In this document: positions 23,299-32,360 of the stretch, in pieces
How positions within the stretch are numbered: position 1 is the first letter of the stretch
Layout of the letters: each line of letters begins with the position of its first letter
NCBI RefSeq assembly: GCF_003217775.1
Contig: NZ_QJVJ01000003.1
Span: 310,001 to 374,000, forward strand
Reading direction: 5' to 3'
Length of the DNA: 64,000 nucleotides
Source of the DNA: Paenibacillus flagellatus
Lineage (GTDB): Bacteria; Bacillota; Bacilli; Paenibacillales; NBRC-103111
Notes under the pieces: generated by a model
Databases searched by the model: none
What the model was told of the DNA's origin: nothing
What the model saw: only the letters and a program-made list of their open reading frames with translations
Made by a program: the position numbers and the translations under genes

Positions 23299-24357
23299 TC
23301 ACGCCTGCCGGCTAGGGTCCGGGCTTCGTTCGAACGCGGACGATTCCCGCTGGACGACTTCGAACGGAAGCCATATTTTCGGGGGAAGCGGGTATTGGCC
23401 TTCCAGACAATCGATCAGCGTCTTCGCCGCCACTTCGCCGATTTCCTGCTTCGGCACGTGGACGGACGTAAGCGGAGGCGACGTGTACTGCGCGATCTCG
23501 ATGTTGTCCATCCCGACGAACGCCATATCCTCGGGAATGCGAAGCTTCTTCTCCGCCGCGGCGCGAAGCGCCGGTATCGCCATCATGTCGCTGGCGCAAA
23601 ACATGGCGGTCGGACGCTCCTCCTCCGGAAGCCGGTTCAGCAGATCGATCATGCCGCCGTAGCTCAAGTCCACCCTCCAATAAGCGTTCACGACCCATTC
23701 GGGATTCGGCGCAATCCCGGCTTCGAGCATGGCGAATTTGTAGCCGAGAAACCGTTCGTCGCTTTCCAGGTCCGCAAGCCCCGGCCCCCCGATGTAGCCG
23801 ATCCGGGTATGGCCCCGCGCGAGCAGATGGCGGACGGCCGCGCGCGAAGCCGCCAAGCGGTCGCAGTCGACGATCGGAATGCTCACCGTCTCGTCGTGCA
23901 TGCTGACGCCCAGCACGGTTATGCCTTCTTCGCGCATCAGCGCGAACAGCTCCGCGTCGTGCCAGGCGATGGCCAGGACGCCTTTCACGCCCGTCTCCCG
24001 CACAAACGCGCGCATCGTCTCCGGGCGATCCGTCTCCTCGCTGGGGCGGACGATCGCCGGCGCGCGTCCGAGCTCCTGCAGCTTTTTGCGGAAGCCGGAC
24101 AGGACGGCCGAAAAGTACGGATGATTTTCCTGCACCGATTGCGGCAAAAGGATGCCGATCGTTTGGATCGATTTGGCGCGATTCGCGGGGGCGCGCTCCG
24201 GCTCCGCGTCGAGCTCGTAGCCGAGAGCGATCGCCGCCTCGCGTATTTTGCGCTTCGTCTCTTTGTTGACGGGCCTCGCCGTATCGTTGCTGATCGCCCG
24301 CGAAACGGTGGAAATCGAGACGCCGACGCGCTCCGCGATATCTTTTAATCGGGTCAA
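23299..24357 (-). CDS. LacI-family transcriptional regulator
   Basis: 352 residues from a TTG start at 24357, which has GGAGG 8 bp before it; an upstream ATG gives 28 extra residues without homology. The headpiece TRLKDIAERVGVSISTVSRAIS (2-23) is the LacI helix-turn-helix. The rest has the periplasmic-binding fold with IGILLPQSVQENHPYFSAVL, GHTRIGYIGGPGL, AMFCASDMMAIPALRAA and FVGMDNIEIAQYTSPPLTSV. It probably senses a sugar and controls the adjacent dehydrogenase, whose promoter region holds a palindrome. It is monocistronic, with its own terminator. Confidence 0.93.
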   Translation of the reverse strand: MTRLKDIAERVGVSISTVSRAISNDTARPVNKETKRKIREAAIALGYELDAEPERAPANRAKSIQTIGILLPQSVQENHPYFSAVLSGFRKKLQELGRAPAIVRPSEETDRPETMRAFVRETGVKGVLAIAWHDAELFALMREEGITVLGVSMHDETVSIPIVDCDRLAASRAAVRHLLARGHTRIGYIGGPGLADLESDERFLGYKFAMLEAGIAPNPEWVVNAYWRVDLSYGGMIDLLNRLPEEERPTAMFCASDMMAIPALRAAAEKKLRIPEDMAFVGMDNIEIAQYTSPPLTSVHVPKQEIGEVAAKTLIDCLEGQYPLPPKIWLPFEVVQRESSAFERSPDPSRQA

Positions 24358-24509
24358 CGGGTCTTCCTCCAATCGGTTCGTAGAACCGGACAACGTCGAT
24401 TCGTTGCCTTTATCATACGCTTTGGAGGAATTTGGCGTCAATTGTCGTTTTCATGCCGTGCCGGCGAAACCGGTCCGTCCCTTTATATCGGACGAACGGC
24501 CCGCGGCAT

Positions 24510-24953
24510 CTATTCCGCAAATCCGTCCTTCAGCTCGTCTTCCGGATCCCAGACGGACCAAGCGCCTTCGAGCAAATTGCCCTCGTTGTCGCGGAAATAA
24601 AAGAATCTCGCTTTCCCCTCGCCAAGCGAGGATAGCTCGCGGACGATCTCGACTCCGCGCCGCTTCAACGTCTCGTACGTATGCTCGATATCCGGACAAT
24701 TCATCGCCATGACCGGGAACGGCGTTCCGTTGCGGTCGATTTCGAGCGGCCGGCGTTCGGACGTTTCAACGAGCAGCAGCGCGATCGCGTTTTTATGCGG
24801 ATAATGTAGAACGGCTATCGCCGAGCCGCGGTCCTCGAACTTGTCGATCAGCCGCAGCTCCAAATTGCCCGTATACCATCGAATCGACGCCTCGATATCG
24901 GTCGTCGGGATATACGCGTACCCGACTCGAGTCAGCAGCAATCGTGTGTTCAT
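24510..24953 (-). CDS. VOC-family protein
   Basis: 147 residues; RVGYAYIPTTDIEASIRWYTGNLELR is the first VOC beta-alpha unit and ARFFYFRDNEGNLLEGAW contains the usual Asp-x-x-Gly-Asn strand with a metal-ligand Glu. It lies 39 bp behind the 824-residue protein gene on the same strand, so it is probably the third gene of the sigma-factor operon, although it is also a common stand-alone type. The ribosome site is GGGGAG. The substrate is unknown. Confidence 0.88.
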   Translation of the reverse strand: MNTRLLLTRVGYAYIPTTDIEASIRWYTGNLELRLIDKFEDRGSAIAVLHYPHKNAIALLLVETSERRPLEIDRNGTPFPVMAMNCPDIEHTYETLKRRGVEIVRELSSLGEGKARFFYFRDNEGNLLEGAWSVWDPEDELKDGFAE

Positions 24954-24992
24954 AAGCTATCGTTCTCCCCATCCGAGTCATCGCCGCTTCTG

Positions 24993-27467
24993 TTAAAGCA
25001 GCCGGATCAACTCCGCGTACGCCTTCATGGCGTCCGCCTCCGCCTGCTTGGCGCGACGCAGCAGCTCCGCCCCCGCGTACCGGCGCTCCGTGTCCGGAAT
25101 CGGGCCGAACGGCTGCATCCACGGGAACATGTCGTACAGCTTTGCGAACAGGACGCGAAGCCGCTCCGCCTCGCGAGCGGCCGCCTCCAGCGCCCCCGCA
25201 AGCCCGGGGCCGTCCAGTCGGCGCTTCGCTTCGTTCAAAAAACGCGAAGCATGCTGCCGGCATTCCTGCCAGCCGTTGGCGTACAGACCGAGATACCAGC
25301 CGTCCATCGTTCCTCGTTCGAGCGATCGGATGAGCAGGTCGTACGCCTCGCTCCCCGTACGCATGCCCGGCTTGCTCCACTTGCCGTCAGGCTTTCCGAA
25401 TTCGACCGCGAAGGCGAGCGCCTCCCGGACGATCGTCCGGTCGTCGGCGGGTGCCGCGGGCTTGGCCCAATACAGCCGCACGTCGCCTTCCTGCTGCGGC
25501 TCCAGAGCGGGACCGGTGAGGAGGGTTCGCTGGCACGCGTCGCACCGGCAAACCGATTTGACCGGCCCTTCGGTCCTCCAATCGAGCCGCCGCGCCGTGC
25601 ATTGGAGACATTGGCATTGGCCGAGCCCGTACATGTTCCACGGGATCGCCCGGCGGGATCGTCCGTGCCAGCCGTGCGAATAGTACCCGTCCCGGTCATA
25701 GCCGACGATGAGCGAATATTCGCCGCGATCGAAATCGACCGACCGGCCGAAGCAGGCGTATCCGGCGTCGATCGCCGCGCGTGCGGCGTCCCACGCTCGC
25801 TCCAGCAGCCGACGATACGCTTCCCCTCGGGCGTATCCTTCCACGCCTTCGATCTCCAGCCCGACGTTCGCGAACAGCCGGACGAACTCCGCTTCCGGGA
25901 GCGGCAGGCAAATGTCGTGCACGTTCACCTTCTCGTGAACCGCGAAAGCGAACGGACGGCCGCTCGCACCGGCTATCCATTCGTCCGGAGCCGATATGCC
26001 CGCATATTTCGCCACGCCGTGTAACGTAATATGTTGCGAGATGCAGCTGAATTGGTTGTAGCGCAATCCGTCCAACAGCTTCACCCCGGCCAGCGCTTCC
26101 GCAATCCGTCCGAGCACGGCCGCGCCTCCGCGCTCCGCCTCGAAAGCGGCCCGGATACGGACCTCCGCCTCGGCTGCGCTTTCCGCCATCCGCTCTGCGG
26201 CGCCGCCCCAATGCCCCGCTGCGGCTTCGCAAAACGTCATCGCCTCTTCCAGCAGCGAGCCGGTCGACTCGCCGACCCGATCGGCGGCGTCCCGCAAATA
26301 CCGGACGGCATTTACCCGTTTCCGGGCGATGGCGGCGGCTTGCTCCCGCAGAGCGGCCGGGTCGGCCGATTCGCGCATCGCGGACAGCCATTCGGCGGCG
26401 GCGGCATCGCCCCCCTGAGCCGCCTGTGACGCGCGGCGGAACGCCGCCGTCATTTTGCCGCGGGACGTTTCCTCCGGACCCGGACGTACGCTGTACAGTG
26501 CGGACAGCCGTTCGATCGGCACGGCTTCCGCGCCGCCTTCCGGACCGGCCAGCTTCAGCATCGTCCCGTCAACCGCCGTCACGGCACGGCAGTCTTCGTC
26601 CGCGCCGCCGGCTTTTGCGAAAATCGGGACCTGCTCCTTGAGCGCGTCGCGTACGAAGACGGCGGATTCGTCCGTGCCGGCCGAGCGCACGTCCAGCCGC
26701 CGAACGACCAGCCCGTACGCCCGCAGCAGCTCGGCGAGCCCGGCTCCGGCTTCCTCGGCGGCGTCCGGATCGAAGCGTCCGGCCGGACCGAGCGGCTGAA
26801 ACCAGTAGCCGATGCCGCCCAGCAGCTCGGTTTCGTCCGCGTACCGGTTGCACGCGCGCATCGCGCCGAGCAGACAGCCGACGAAGGACGATTCGTGCGG
26901 AGCCGGCCGGAACGCCGCGCCGCCTTCTCCCGCCTGGCGATGCTCCTCGATGTGCAGCGAGCCGACGGACAAATTGGCGCGCCAGCCCGTGCGCAGCCCG
27001 ACTTTGCCTTCCAATCCGCGGTAGTTGCCCGGGAGGACGAACCGCTCCTCGCCGTCGACCAGCACGCGCATGACGTCTTCCGCCACGATCCATTCCACGT
27101 GGTGCCATCGGCCCGGCGGCACGGCGCCTTTACCCGGCGCATCGAACGATTGTCCGGTCGCCGGATGGCGGACGTGCAGCATATCTTCCCGGCGGTCCCA
27201 GTTCAAGATGACCTCGCCCTGTGCATAAAGCAGCACGATATTTGTGCTGTCCGTCATGACCGTCGCCTCGATCGAGAGCGGCGCCCGGTACTGCCGTTCC
27301 GTCAGCGCGCGGTTGCCGCCGAACGAATCGGTAAATTGCATGCCTTCCGGAATGCGCACCGGATTGCTCCCCGGCGCCGCGACAAGCCGATCGACCGGCT
27401 TCGCCCGGCCGTATACCGGTATCCATATTTCTTGTAGCTCCCGTTTCGACAAATCCCCGACACTCAT
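24993..27467 (-). CDS. Large protein with LamG-like and BtrH-like domains and two CxCxxC motifs
   Basis: 824 residues, start ATG 27467 behind GGGGAG, 17 bp after the sigma-factor fusion gene. Residues about 40-170 form a concanavalin-like (LamG-type) beta domain: RWHHVEWIVAEDVMRVLVDG. A first, degenerate BtrH-like unit follows (SFVGCLLGAMRACNRYADET...). After a long helical linker (about 330-460) a better-preserved BtrH/C39-like unit starts at YNQFSCISQHITLHGVAKYAG, with GASGRPFAFAV, AGYACFGR and YSLIVGYDRDGYYSHGW. Right behind it two CxCxxC motifs (near 617-622 and 640-645) suggest a metal site. No signal peptide or membrane segment. It is probably a partner of the sigma-factor fusion. Its function is unknown. 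Confidence 0.8.
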   Translation of the reverse strand: MSVGDLSKRELQEIWIPVYGRAKPVDRLVAAPGSNPVRIPEGMQFTDSFGGNRALTERQYRAPLSIEATVMTDSTNIVLLYAQGEVILNWDRREDMLHVRHPATGQSFDAPGKGAVPPGRWHHVEWIVAEDVMRVLVDGEERFVLPGNYRGLEGKVGLRTGWRANLSVGSLHIEEHRQAGEGGAAFRPAPHESSFVGCLLGAMRACNRYADETELLGGIGYWFQPLGPAGRFDPDAAEEAGAGLAELLRAYGLVVRRLDVRSAGTDESAVFVRDALKEQVPIFAKAGGADEDCRAVTAVDGTMLKLAGPEGGAEAVPIERLSALYSVRPGPEETSRGKMTAAFRRASQAAQGGDAAAAEWLSAMRESADPAALREQAAAIARKRVNAVRYLRDAADRVGESTGSLLEEAMTFCEAAAGHWGGAAERMAESAAEAEVRIRAAFEAERGGAAVLGRIAEALAGVKLLDGLRYNQFSCISQHITLHGVAKYAGISAPDEWIAGASGRPFAFAVHEKVNVHDICLPLPEAEFVRLFANVGLEIEGVEGYARGEAYRRLLERAWDAARAAIDAGYACFGRSVDFDRGEYSLIVGYDRDGYYSHGWHGRSRRAIPWNMYGLGQCQCLQCTARRLDWRTEGPVKSVCRCDACQRTLLTGPALEPQQEGDVRLYWAKPAAPADDRTIVREALAFAVEFGKPDGKWSKPGMRTGSEAYDLLIRSLERGTMDGWYLGLYANGWQECRQHASRFLNEAKRRLDGPGLAGALEAAAREAERLRVLFAKLYDMFPWMQPFGPIPDTERRYAGAELLRRAKQAEADAMKAYAELIRLL

Positions 27468-27484
27468 TCGTTATCTCCCCTTCT

Positions 27485-29143
27485 TCAGAACTGGCGGGCC
27501 AGCTTTTCCAGCGCTTCGACGCCCGCCTCTTCGCAATCTCGAATCGTCTCCAGCAATCGTACGGCTTCCGCCGCCGTCTCGCGATCGGGGGAGCGGCCTT
27601 CCGGGAACGGAAACAGCCCGGCCAGCCGCGCCCAGCATCCGGCCGACTCGTAGTACCGGCCTTCCGCCTCGAACGTACGGCGCGCCCGCTCTCCTTCCCA
27701 GCCAGACGTCAGCCCGCGCAAAAAACGGACCGCATGCTCCCTCGCATCCGCCGCGACCCGAATACAGTACGCGCTGCCGAGCGGGTCCGCCTCGCCGCCG
27801 CGCATCGCCTCGATCCATGCGTCGATCGCGCCGAGCCCGGCCGCATACCCGACGAACGTCCGCTCGCCGTACGCGTGTCCGAGCAGATCGGCGACAAGCC
27901 GCGGCGTCTCCCGGTCGGGATCGGGTCGCACGGCGCGACTGCGGCGTACGGCGGCCAGAACGAACAGACCGTCATCCGCGCCGCGTCCCAGCCGATCGTA
28001 CGGCACGTGCCGCAAGCCGCTTCGTCCGGTCGAGACGAACGATTGCCGCTCGTCGTCGTAGCCGTGTAGGAGGGCGAATTCCGGGCCGAATATCCCCCAC
28101 GCCATGACCGGCATGCCGCTCGCGATCGACCTTCTGGCGAGCGCCGCCGCTTCGCCGACCATATAGGCCGTCGGCGGGATGCCGCCGTCGCCGACGTGCC
28201 GCATCCCGAATCCGAGCCGGTCGAGTCCCCGTTCGAACACCGGTTCCCAATAATACATCGACGGTCCCGATACGTCGATGCGCCGTCTTTCGACCGAAAG
28301 ACGGAACGCATGTCCCGACCAGCCCATCGTCTCCGACAGGCCGATTCCGGCTTGTCCCGCCGCTTGCATCATCAGCCGGAAGCAGACGGCGGCCGAGTCC
28401 GCGCCGGACGACCAGTCCTTCGGATCGGGGCGAATCGGCAGCGCGACGCGGGCATGCCGGACGTCGTCGTCGTCCATCCGTTCGCGGACGTAATGGCGGA
28501 TGCGTTCTTCCTTCACTTTCGCCTTCGATCGGGATAGCGTCTTGTACACGTTCGCTTCCGTCATCCCGGACAGCGCGGCGATTTCCGACGGCGTCAGCTG
28601 GCTGAAGAAATGCGCCTCGAACAGCTCCCTCTCCCGCGAGGACAAGCTGTGCAGCATGCCGTGCACCGCCGTATAAAATTCGCGGCGAATCAGCTCGCGC
28701 TCCGGATCGGCCGTCCCTTCCCGCCCTTGCGAGCGTGTCAGCCGGTACAGCATGCCGTCCAAATCGCCCCGCTCTCCGCTGGCATCCGGCTCGTCGCCGG
28801 GCGGACGGCCGCCCGCATCCGCCAGGAAGCGAATGCGTCCGGCGCGCTGCTCGCTTCGTCTCGCCATCAGCGCCTGATTGCGGACGATCCGGCTCAGCCA
28901 CGGCACGAAACGATCGACGTCCGCCAACCGGTCGATGTGCAGAAACGCCCGGCAAAGCGCATCCTGTACGACGTCCTCGGCCGCGTACGGATCGTGCACG
29001 ATTTTTCGGGCGATGCGAAACGCCCGCTGCCGATGCAGGCCGACGAGCTCGCCGAACGCTTCGGCGTCCCCGGCCCGCGCCCGCTCCGTCAACCCGACTT
29101 GCCGTCGCCGCTCTTCCTCGGTCGGCCCCAGCTCCCGCTCCAT
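27485..29143 (-). CDS. ECF sigma factor fused to a BtrH-like domain
   Basis: 552 residues from the ATG at 29143 (AAGGAGG). Residues about 10-95 are sigma region 2 (AFGELVGLHRQRAFRIARKI, DAEDVVQDALCRAFLHID) and about 150-215 sigma region 4 (LSSRERELFEAHFFSQLTPS, EIAALSGMTEANVYKTLSRS). Normal ECF factors end here. This one adds about 320 residues of BtrH-N/papain-like fold: AAVCFRLMMQAAGQAGIGLS, GWSGHAFRLSV, GMPVMAWGIF, FALLHGYDDERQSFV. BtrH-like domains belong to a cysteine-peptidase-fold acyl-transfer or cyclase group. In this copy the nucleophile position is Cys in AVCFRL. The fused domain may sense a ligand for the sigma part; no anti-sigma gene is adjacent. Unusual architecture. Confidence 0.88.
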   Translation of the reverse strand: MERELGPTEEERRRQVGLTERARAGDAEAFGELVGLHRQRAFRIARKIVHDPYAAEDVVQDALCRAFLHIDRLADVDRFVPWLSRIVRNQALMARRSEQRAGRIRFLADAGGRPPGDEPDASGERGDLDGMLYRLTRSQGREGTADPERELIRREFYTAVHGMLHSLSSRERELFEAHFFSQLTPSEIAALSGMTEANVYKTLSRSKAKVKEERIRHYVRERMDDDDVRHARVALPIRPDPKDWSSGADSAAVCFRLMMQAAGQAGIGLSETMGWSGHAFRLSVERRRIDVSGPSMYYWEPVFERGLDRLGFGMRHVGDGGIPPTAYMVGEAAALARRSIASGMPVMAWGIFGPEFALLHGYDDERQSFVSTGRSGLRHVPYDRLGRGADDGLFVLAAVRRSRAVRPDPDRETPRLVADLLGHAYGERTFVGYAAGLGAIDAWIEAMRGGEADPLGSAYCIRVAADAREHAVRFLRGLTSGWEGERARRTFEAEGRYYESAGCWARLAGLFPFPEGRSPDRETAAEAVRLLETIRDCEEAGVEALEKLARQF

Positions 29144-29283
29144 CTCCGTTTCCTCCTTTCCTTCCGTTTTGATGCTCGAAGCCGCCCGAATTGGACACGA
29201 TTCGCGAATTTTTTTCCAAAAAAGAATTCGGCGCAAACGCAGCCGTCTCCTTTGTGGCGACGGCGGAATATCGGCTTCCCCGT

Positions 29284-29333
29284 AAACGGCAAACAAAAAA
29301 AGCCCCCGCAGGAGCTTGTTTTGTTTGCCGTTT
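29284..29333 (-). terminator. Terminator of the glycopeptide operon (after fucosidase)
   Basis: AAACGGCAAACAAA and TTTGTTTGCCGTTT are the outer arms, with an inner AAGC...GCTT stem. It touches the fucosidase stop codon and separates this operon from the sigma-factor gene, which is transcribed onward in the same direction. Confidence 0.7.
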
Positions 29334-30606
29334 ATTGGAGATGTAGCTCGATGACCGTATCCTTCTCGTCCGGCAGCCGGGCGCCGGCCAACGTGATGAA
29401 CGCGCCGTTCTCGATGTCCGAATACTCTTCGGCCATCCACGGCGTCTCCACCTTCAGCTCGGTTCCGTCGCGGAGAAGTCTCGCCTTCTTGATTTTGCCC
29501 TTCAACCCTTCGAAGTAAATCGGGCCGATGCCCCGGTCGTAGACGTGGGCGTACAGCTTGTCGCCGTTTTGCGTGTACCGGCCCCATTCCGGCTTAGGCA
29601 AGGCGGACGCGCCGCAGCCGTAGATGCTGTCACCGTTCAGCCGCAGCCATTCGCCGACCTCGTGCAGCACGTCCAGCGTCTGCCGGTTGATTTCGCCCTT
29701 CGCGTCGGGTGCGACGTTCAGAAGCAAGTTGCCGTTTTTGCTGACGCATTCGACGAGCGTGCGGACGACCTGCTGCGCCGATTTGTAATTGTTGTCGGTC
29801 GAGTGATAGCCCCAATGGTCGTTCAACGTAATGCACGCTTCCCACGGAACGGGCTTGCCGTTCACGTCGACGATGCCGCCGGGCGGGATGATCTGCTCCG
29901 GCGAGAAGAAGTCGCCGGCGTATTCGACGGGCTCGGCCGCCCGGATGTTGCCGCCGAGCCGGTTGTCGATAATGATGTCCGGCTGGATCGACCGGATCAT
30001 GCGGACGAGCTCGGTCGCTTTCCATTTCTCGCCGGTCATGTCGTCGTACGAGAAGTCGAACCACATGATGTCGATTTTGCCGTAGTTCGTCAGCAGCTCC
30101 TTCACTTGCCCGTGCATGTAGGTCAAATACCGGTCGAAATCGATCGGCTTGTTTTTGGCCGCTTCGTTGTCCCGGTCGGGATGCGCCTTGTCCCCGTAAC
30201 CCGGATAGTCGTCATGATGCCAATCGATGATCGAATAATACAGCCCGACCGCGATGCCTTCCTCGCGGAACGCCTCGACGTATTCGCGCACCAGATCGCG
30301 CCCGGCCGGCGTGTTCGTCGCCTTGAAATCGGTCAGCTTGCTGTCGAACAGGCAAAAGCCGTCATGATGCTTCGTCGTCAGCACGGCGTATTTTTGCCCC
30401 GCCGCCTTGGCCGCTTTCGCCCACTCCCTCGGGTTGTAGCGGGACGCGTCGAATTCGTCGAAATACGTTTTGTACTGCTCCCAGCTCATCCGTTCGTTGC
30501 CCCGAATCCATTCCCCTCTCGCGGGAATCGAATACAGGCCCCAATGAATGAACATGCCGAACCGGTCCCGCCTAAACCAGCGGGTCCGCTCCTCTCTCGT
30601 GCTCAT
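29332..30606 (-). CDS. Alpha-L-fucosidase (GH29), cytoplasmic
   Basis: 424 residues from the ATG at 30606, behind GGAGGG; an earlier in-frame ATG lacks a site. It has the GH29 barrel signatures WFRRDRFGMFIHWGLYSIPA, YAVLTTKHHDGFCLFDSK (His80-His81) and GKIDIMWFDFSYDD with the nucleophile Asp184. There is no signal peptide, so it acts on fucosides already imported. It is the last gene of the eleven-gene operon, after a ROK sugar kinase, CutC and an M17 aminopeptidase. In lactobacilli similar cytoplasmic fucosidases act on Fuc-GlcNAc or Fuc-GlcNAc-Asn. Confidence 0.93.
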   Translation of the reverse strand: MSTREERTRWFRRDRFGMFIHWGLYSIPARGEWIRGNERMSWEQYKTYFDEFDASRYNPREWAKAAKAAGQKYAVLTTKHHDGFCLFDSKLTDFKATNTPAGRDLVREYVEAFREEGIAVGLYYSIIDWHHDDYPGYGDKAHPDRDNEAAKNKPIDFDRYLTYMHGQVKELLTNYGKIDIMWFDFSYDDMTGEKWKATELVRMIRSIQPDIIIDNRLGGNIRAAEPVEYAGDFFSPEQIIPPGGIVDVNGKPVPWEACITLNDHWGYHSTDNNYKSAQQVVRTLVECVSKNGNLLLNVAPDAKGEINRQTLDVLHEVGEWLRLNGDSIYGCGASALPKPEWGRYTQNGDKLYAHVYDRGIGPIYFEGLKGKIKKARLLRDGTELKVETPWMAEEYSDIENGAFITLAGARLPDEKDTVIELHLQ

Positions 30607-30659
30607 GCGGACACCCTCCGTCTCCATGTACGATATTCGTTCCGTTGCTCCAGCTTACG

Positions 30660-31610
30660 TCAAGACGCGTGGAACAATGCGGCCGCGCCGATCAAGCCGA
30701 CATCGTCCTGCAGCCCGGCGGCTACGAGCTCGTAAGTGCCCCGATAAGGCTTCATGACCATTTGCTCCGTCCGGTCGCGCAGCGCCGGGAAAAGCTGATC
30801 GCCGGCTTTGCTCACGCCGCCGCCGATGACGATCCGGTCGGGATTGAACGTATGGACCGCATTCGCCAGCCCGAGCGCCATATACGAAACCGCCCGGTCG
30901 ACCACCTGAACGGCGACTCCGTCGCCTTGCCGGTACGCCTCGAACACGTGCTTGGCCGACATCGCTTCGCCTTGCGCCGCCGCCAAATCCGCGATCGCGG
31001 AAGAACGGCTGCGCATCAGCTCCGCGGCGGAATCCCGAATAGCCGTGCCGGAAGCGAACATTTCCCAGCAGCCGTTGTTGCCGCAGCTGCAAGCCGGTCC
31101 GCCCGGCTCGACGATCGTGTGTCCGAGCTCGCCGGCGAACGACGTGGCGCCGAGCAGCAGCTTGCCGTCCAGTACGATGCCGGCCCCGATGCCCGTGCTG
31201 AACGTCACGTACACCATCGTCTCGGCGCCCTTGCCCGCGCCCCGCACATATTCGCCCCATGCGGCCGCGTTGGCGTCGTTGACGACCTGCACCTCGACGT
31301 CGAGCGCGTCCCCCATCCATCTCTTCAATGGAACGTTCGTCCATTCCGGCAAGTTCGTGCCGTGAAGCACGATGCCGTCCTTGCTGTTCACCGCGCCCGG
31401 GGAAGCAAGCCCGACACCGGACAGCGGAAGCCCGCCGGCCACCGACCGGGTCATATCGACGAGCCGTTGGACAACCTCCTCCGCCGTTTTTGCGTTGGCC
31501 GTTTCCATTCGCTCGCGGTTTCGGATGTTTCCTTGCGAATCGAACAGGGCGGCCGCGATTTTCGTACCGCCCAGATCGATTCCGACTACATATCGTTCTG
31601 TCTTCTCCAA
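30660..31610 (-). CDS. ROK-family sugar kinase (glucokinase-like)
   Basis: 316 residues. The TTG at 31610 is the start: AAAAGGTG lies 7 bp upstream. VVGIDLGGTKIAAALFD is the ATP-binding loop; VNDANAAAWGEYVRGAGKG contains the catalytic Asp. GHTIVEPGGPACSCGNNGCWE is the ROK zinc signature (His and three Cys). ROK kinases phosphorylate glucose, GlcNAc, ManNAc or fructose. Here, with a cytoplasmic fucosidase behind it, GlcNAc or glucose released from a glycan is a reasonable guess. Confidence 0.92.
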   Translation of the reverse strand: MEKTERYVVGIDLGGTKIAAALFDSQGNIRNRERMETANAKTAEEVVQRLVDMTRSVAGGLPLSGVGLASPGAVNSKDGIVLHGTNLPEWTNVPLKRWMGDALDVEVQVVNDANAAAWGEYVRGAGKGAETMVYVTFSTGIGAGIVLDGKLLLGATSFAGELGHTIVEPGGPACSCGNNGCWEMFASGTAIRDSAAELMRSRSSAIADLAAAQGEAMSAKHVFEAYRQGDGVAVQVVDRAVSYMALGLANAVHTFNPDRIVIGGGVSKAGDQLFPALRDRTEQMVMKPYRGTYELVAAGLQDDVGLIGAAALFHAS

Positions 31611-31632
31611 GATGATTCACCTTTTTTCCAAT

Positions 31633-32334
31633 CTAGGATTTGCCGTATCGATGCAGGCAGTCGGATAACGCCCGAAGCCGTTCGGGATCGATCGGCGCCA
31701 GTCCGGATCGTCCGAGGCGAACGGCCGAGCCGAAATGCACCTCGGTCACGCCCGTTCGTTCGATGAACGATTCGATGCCTTCCGGCTTCAAGCCGTTGCC
31801 GGCCAAAATGCGCAGCGAGGAGCTCTTCGACGCCTCGACCAAGCCGCGGATCGCCGGTATCGCCTCCGGGGCCGGATTCATGCCGCCGGAGGTCAGGATG
31901 CGGGTCACCCCCGGGTATCCGAGCAGCGTCCGCAGTCCGGCCGGCAGATCGTCCAGCTCGTCGAACGCCCGGTGAAACGTCACCTGCATCCCCGCCGCCA
32001 GCGGCAGCACCGCTTCCAACGCCCGTTCGTCGATCCGGCCGTCGGCCGTAATCGCGCCGAAGACGATGCCGGCCGCCCCCGCATCGGCGATGGCGCGAAT
32101 TTCCTCCGTCACCGTCTCCAGGTCGCGCCCGTCATAGACGAACGAACGGCTGTGCGGCCGTACCATGACGTGCACCGGAATGCGCACCGAGCGAACGACT
32201 TGACGCACGAGGCCGATGCCCGGCGTCAGCCCGCCTTCCGTCACGGCCGTAATGAGCTCGAGCCGGTCCGCGCCGTTTTCCTCGGCCTGCCGCGCGTCGT
32301 CGATGCACGTGGCGATCACTTCCAACAAAATCAT
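31633..32334 (-). CDS. cutC: CutC family protein
   Basis: 233 residues with the CutC pattern: LLEVIATCIDDARQAEENGADRLELITAVTEGGLTPGIG, then VMVRPHSRSFVYD, VTFHRAFDELDD and RILTSGGMNPAPEA. The TIM-barrel family was named for copper tolerance in E. coli, but that role is doubtful and the gene often lies in glycan-utilisation operons, as here. GGGAGG precedes the ATG. Gene spacing to the kinase (22 bp) and aminopeptidase (26 bp) shows co-transcription. Likely a deoxyribose-phosphate or hexose-phosphate related enzyme; that is inference. Confidence 0.92.
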   Translation of the reverse strand: MILLEVIATCIDDARQAEENGADRLELITAVTEGGLTPGIGLVRQVVRSVRIPVHVMVRPHSRSFVYDGRDLETVTEEIRAIADAGAAGIVFGAITADGRIDERALEAVLPLAAGMQVTFHRAFDELDDLPAGLRTLLGYPGVTRILTSGGMNPAPEAIPAIRGLVEASKSSSLRILAGNGLKPEGIESFIERTGVTEVHFGSAVRLGRSGLAPIDPERLRALSDCLHRYGKS

Positions 32335-32360
32335 CGTCGCAACCTCCCGCTATTCGTTCG

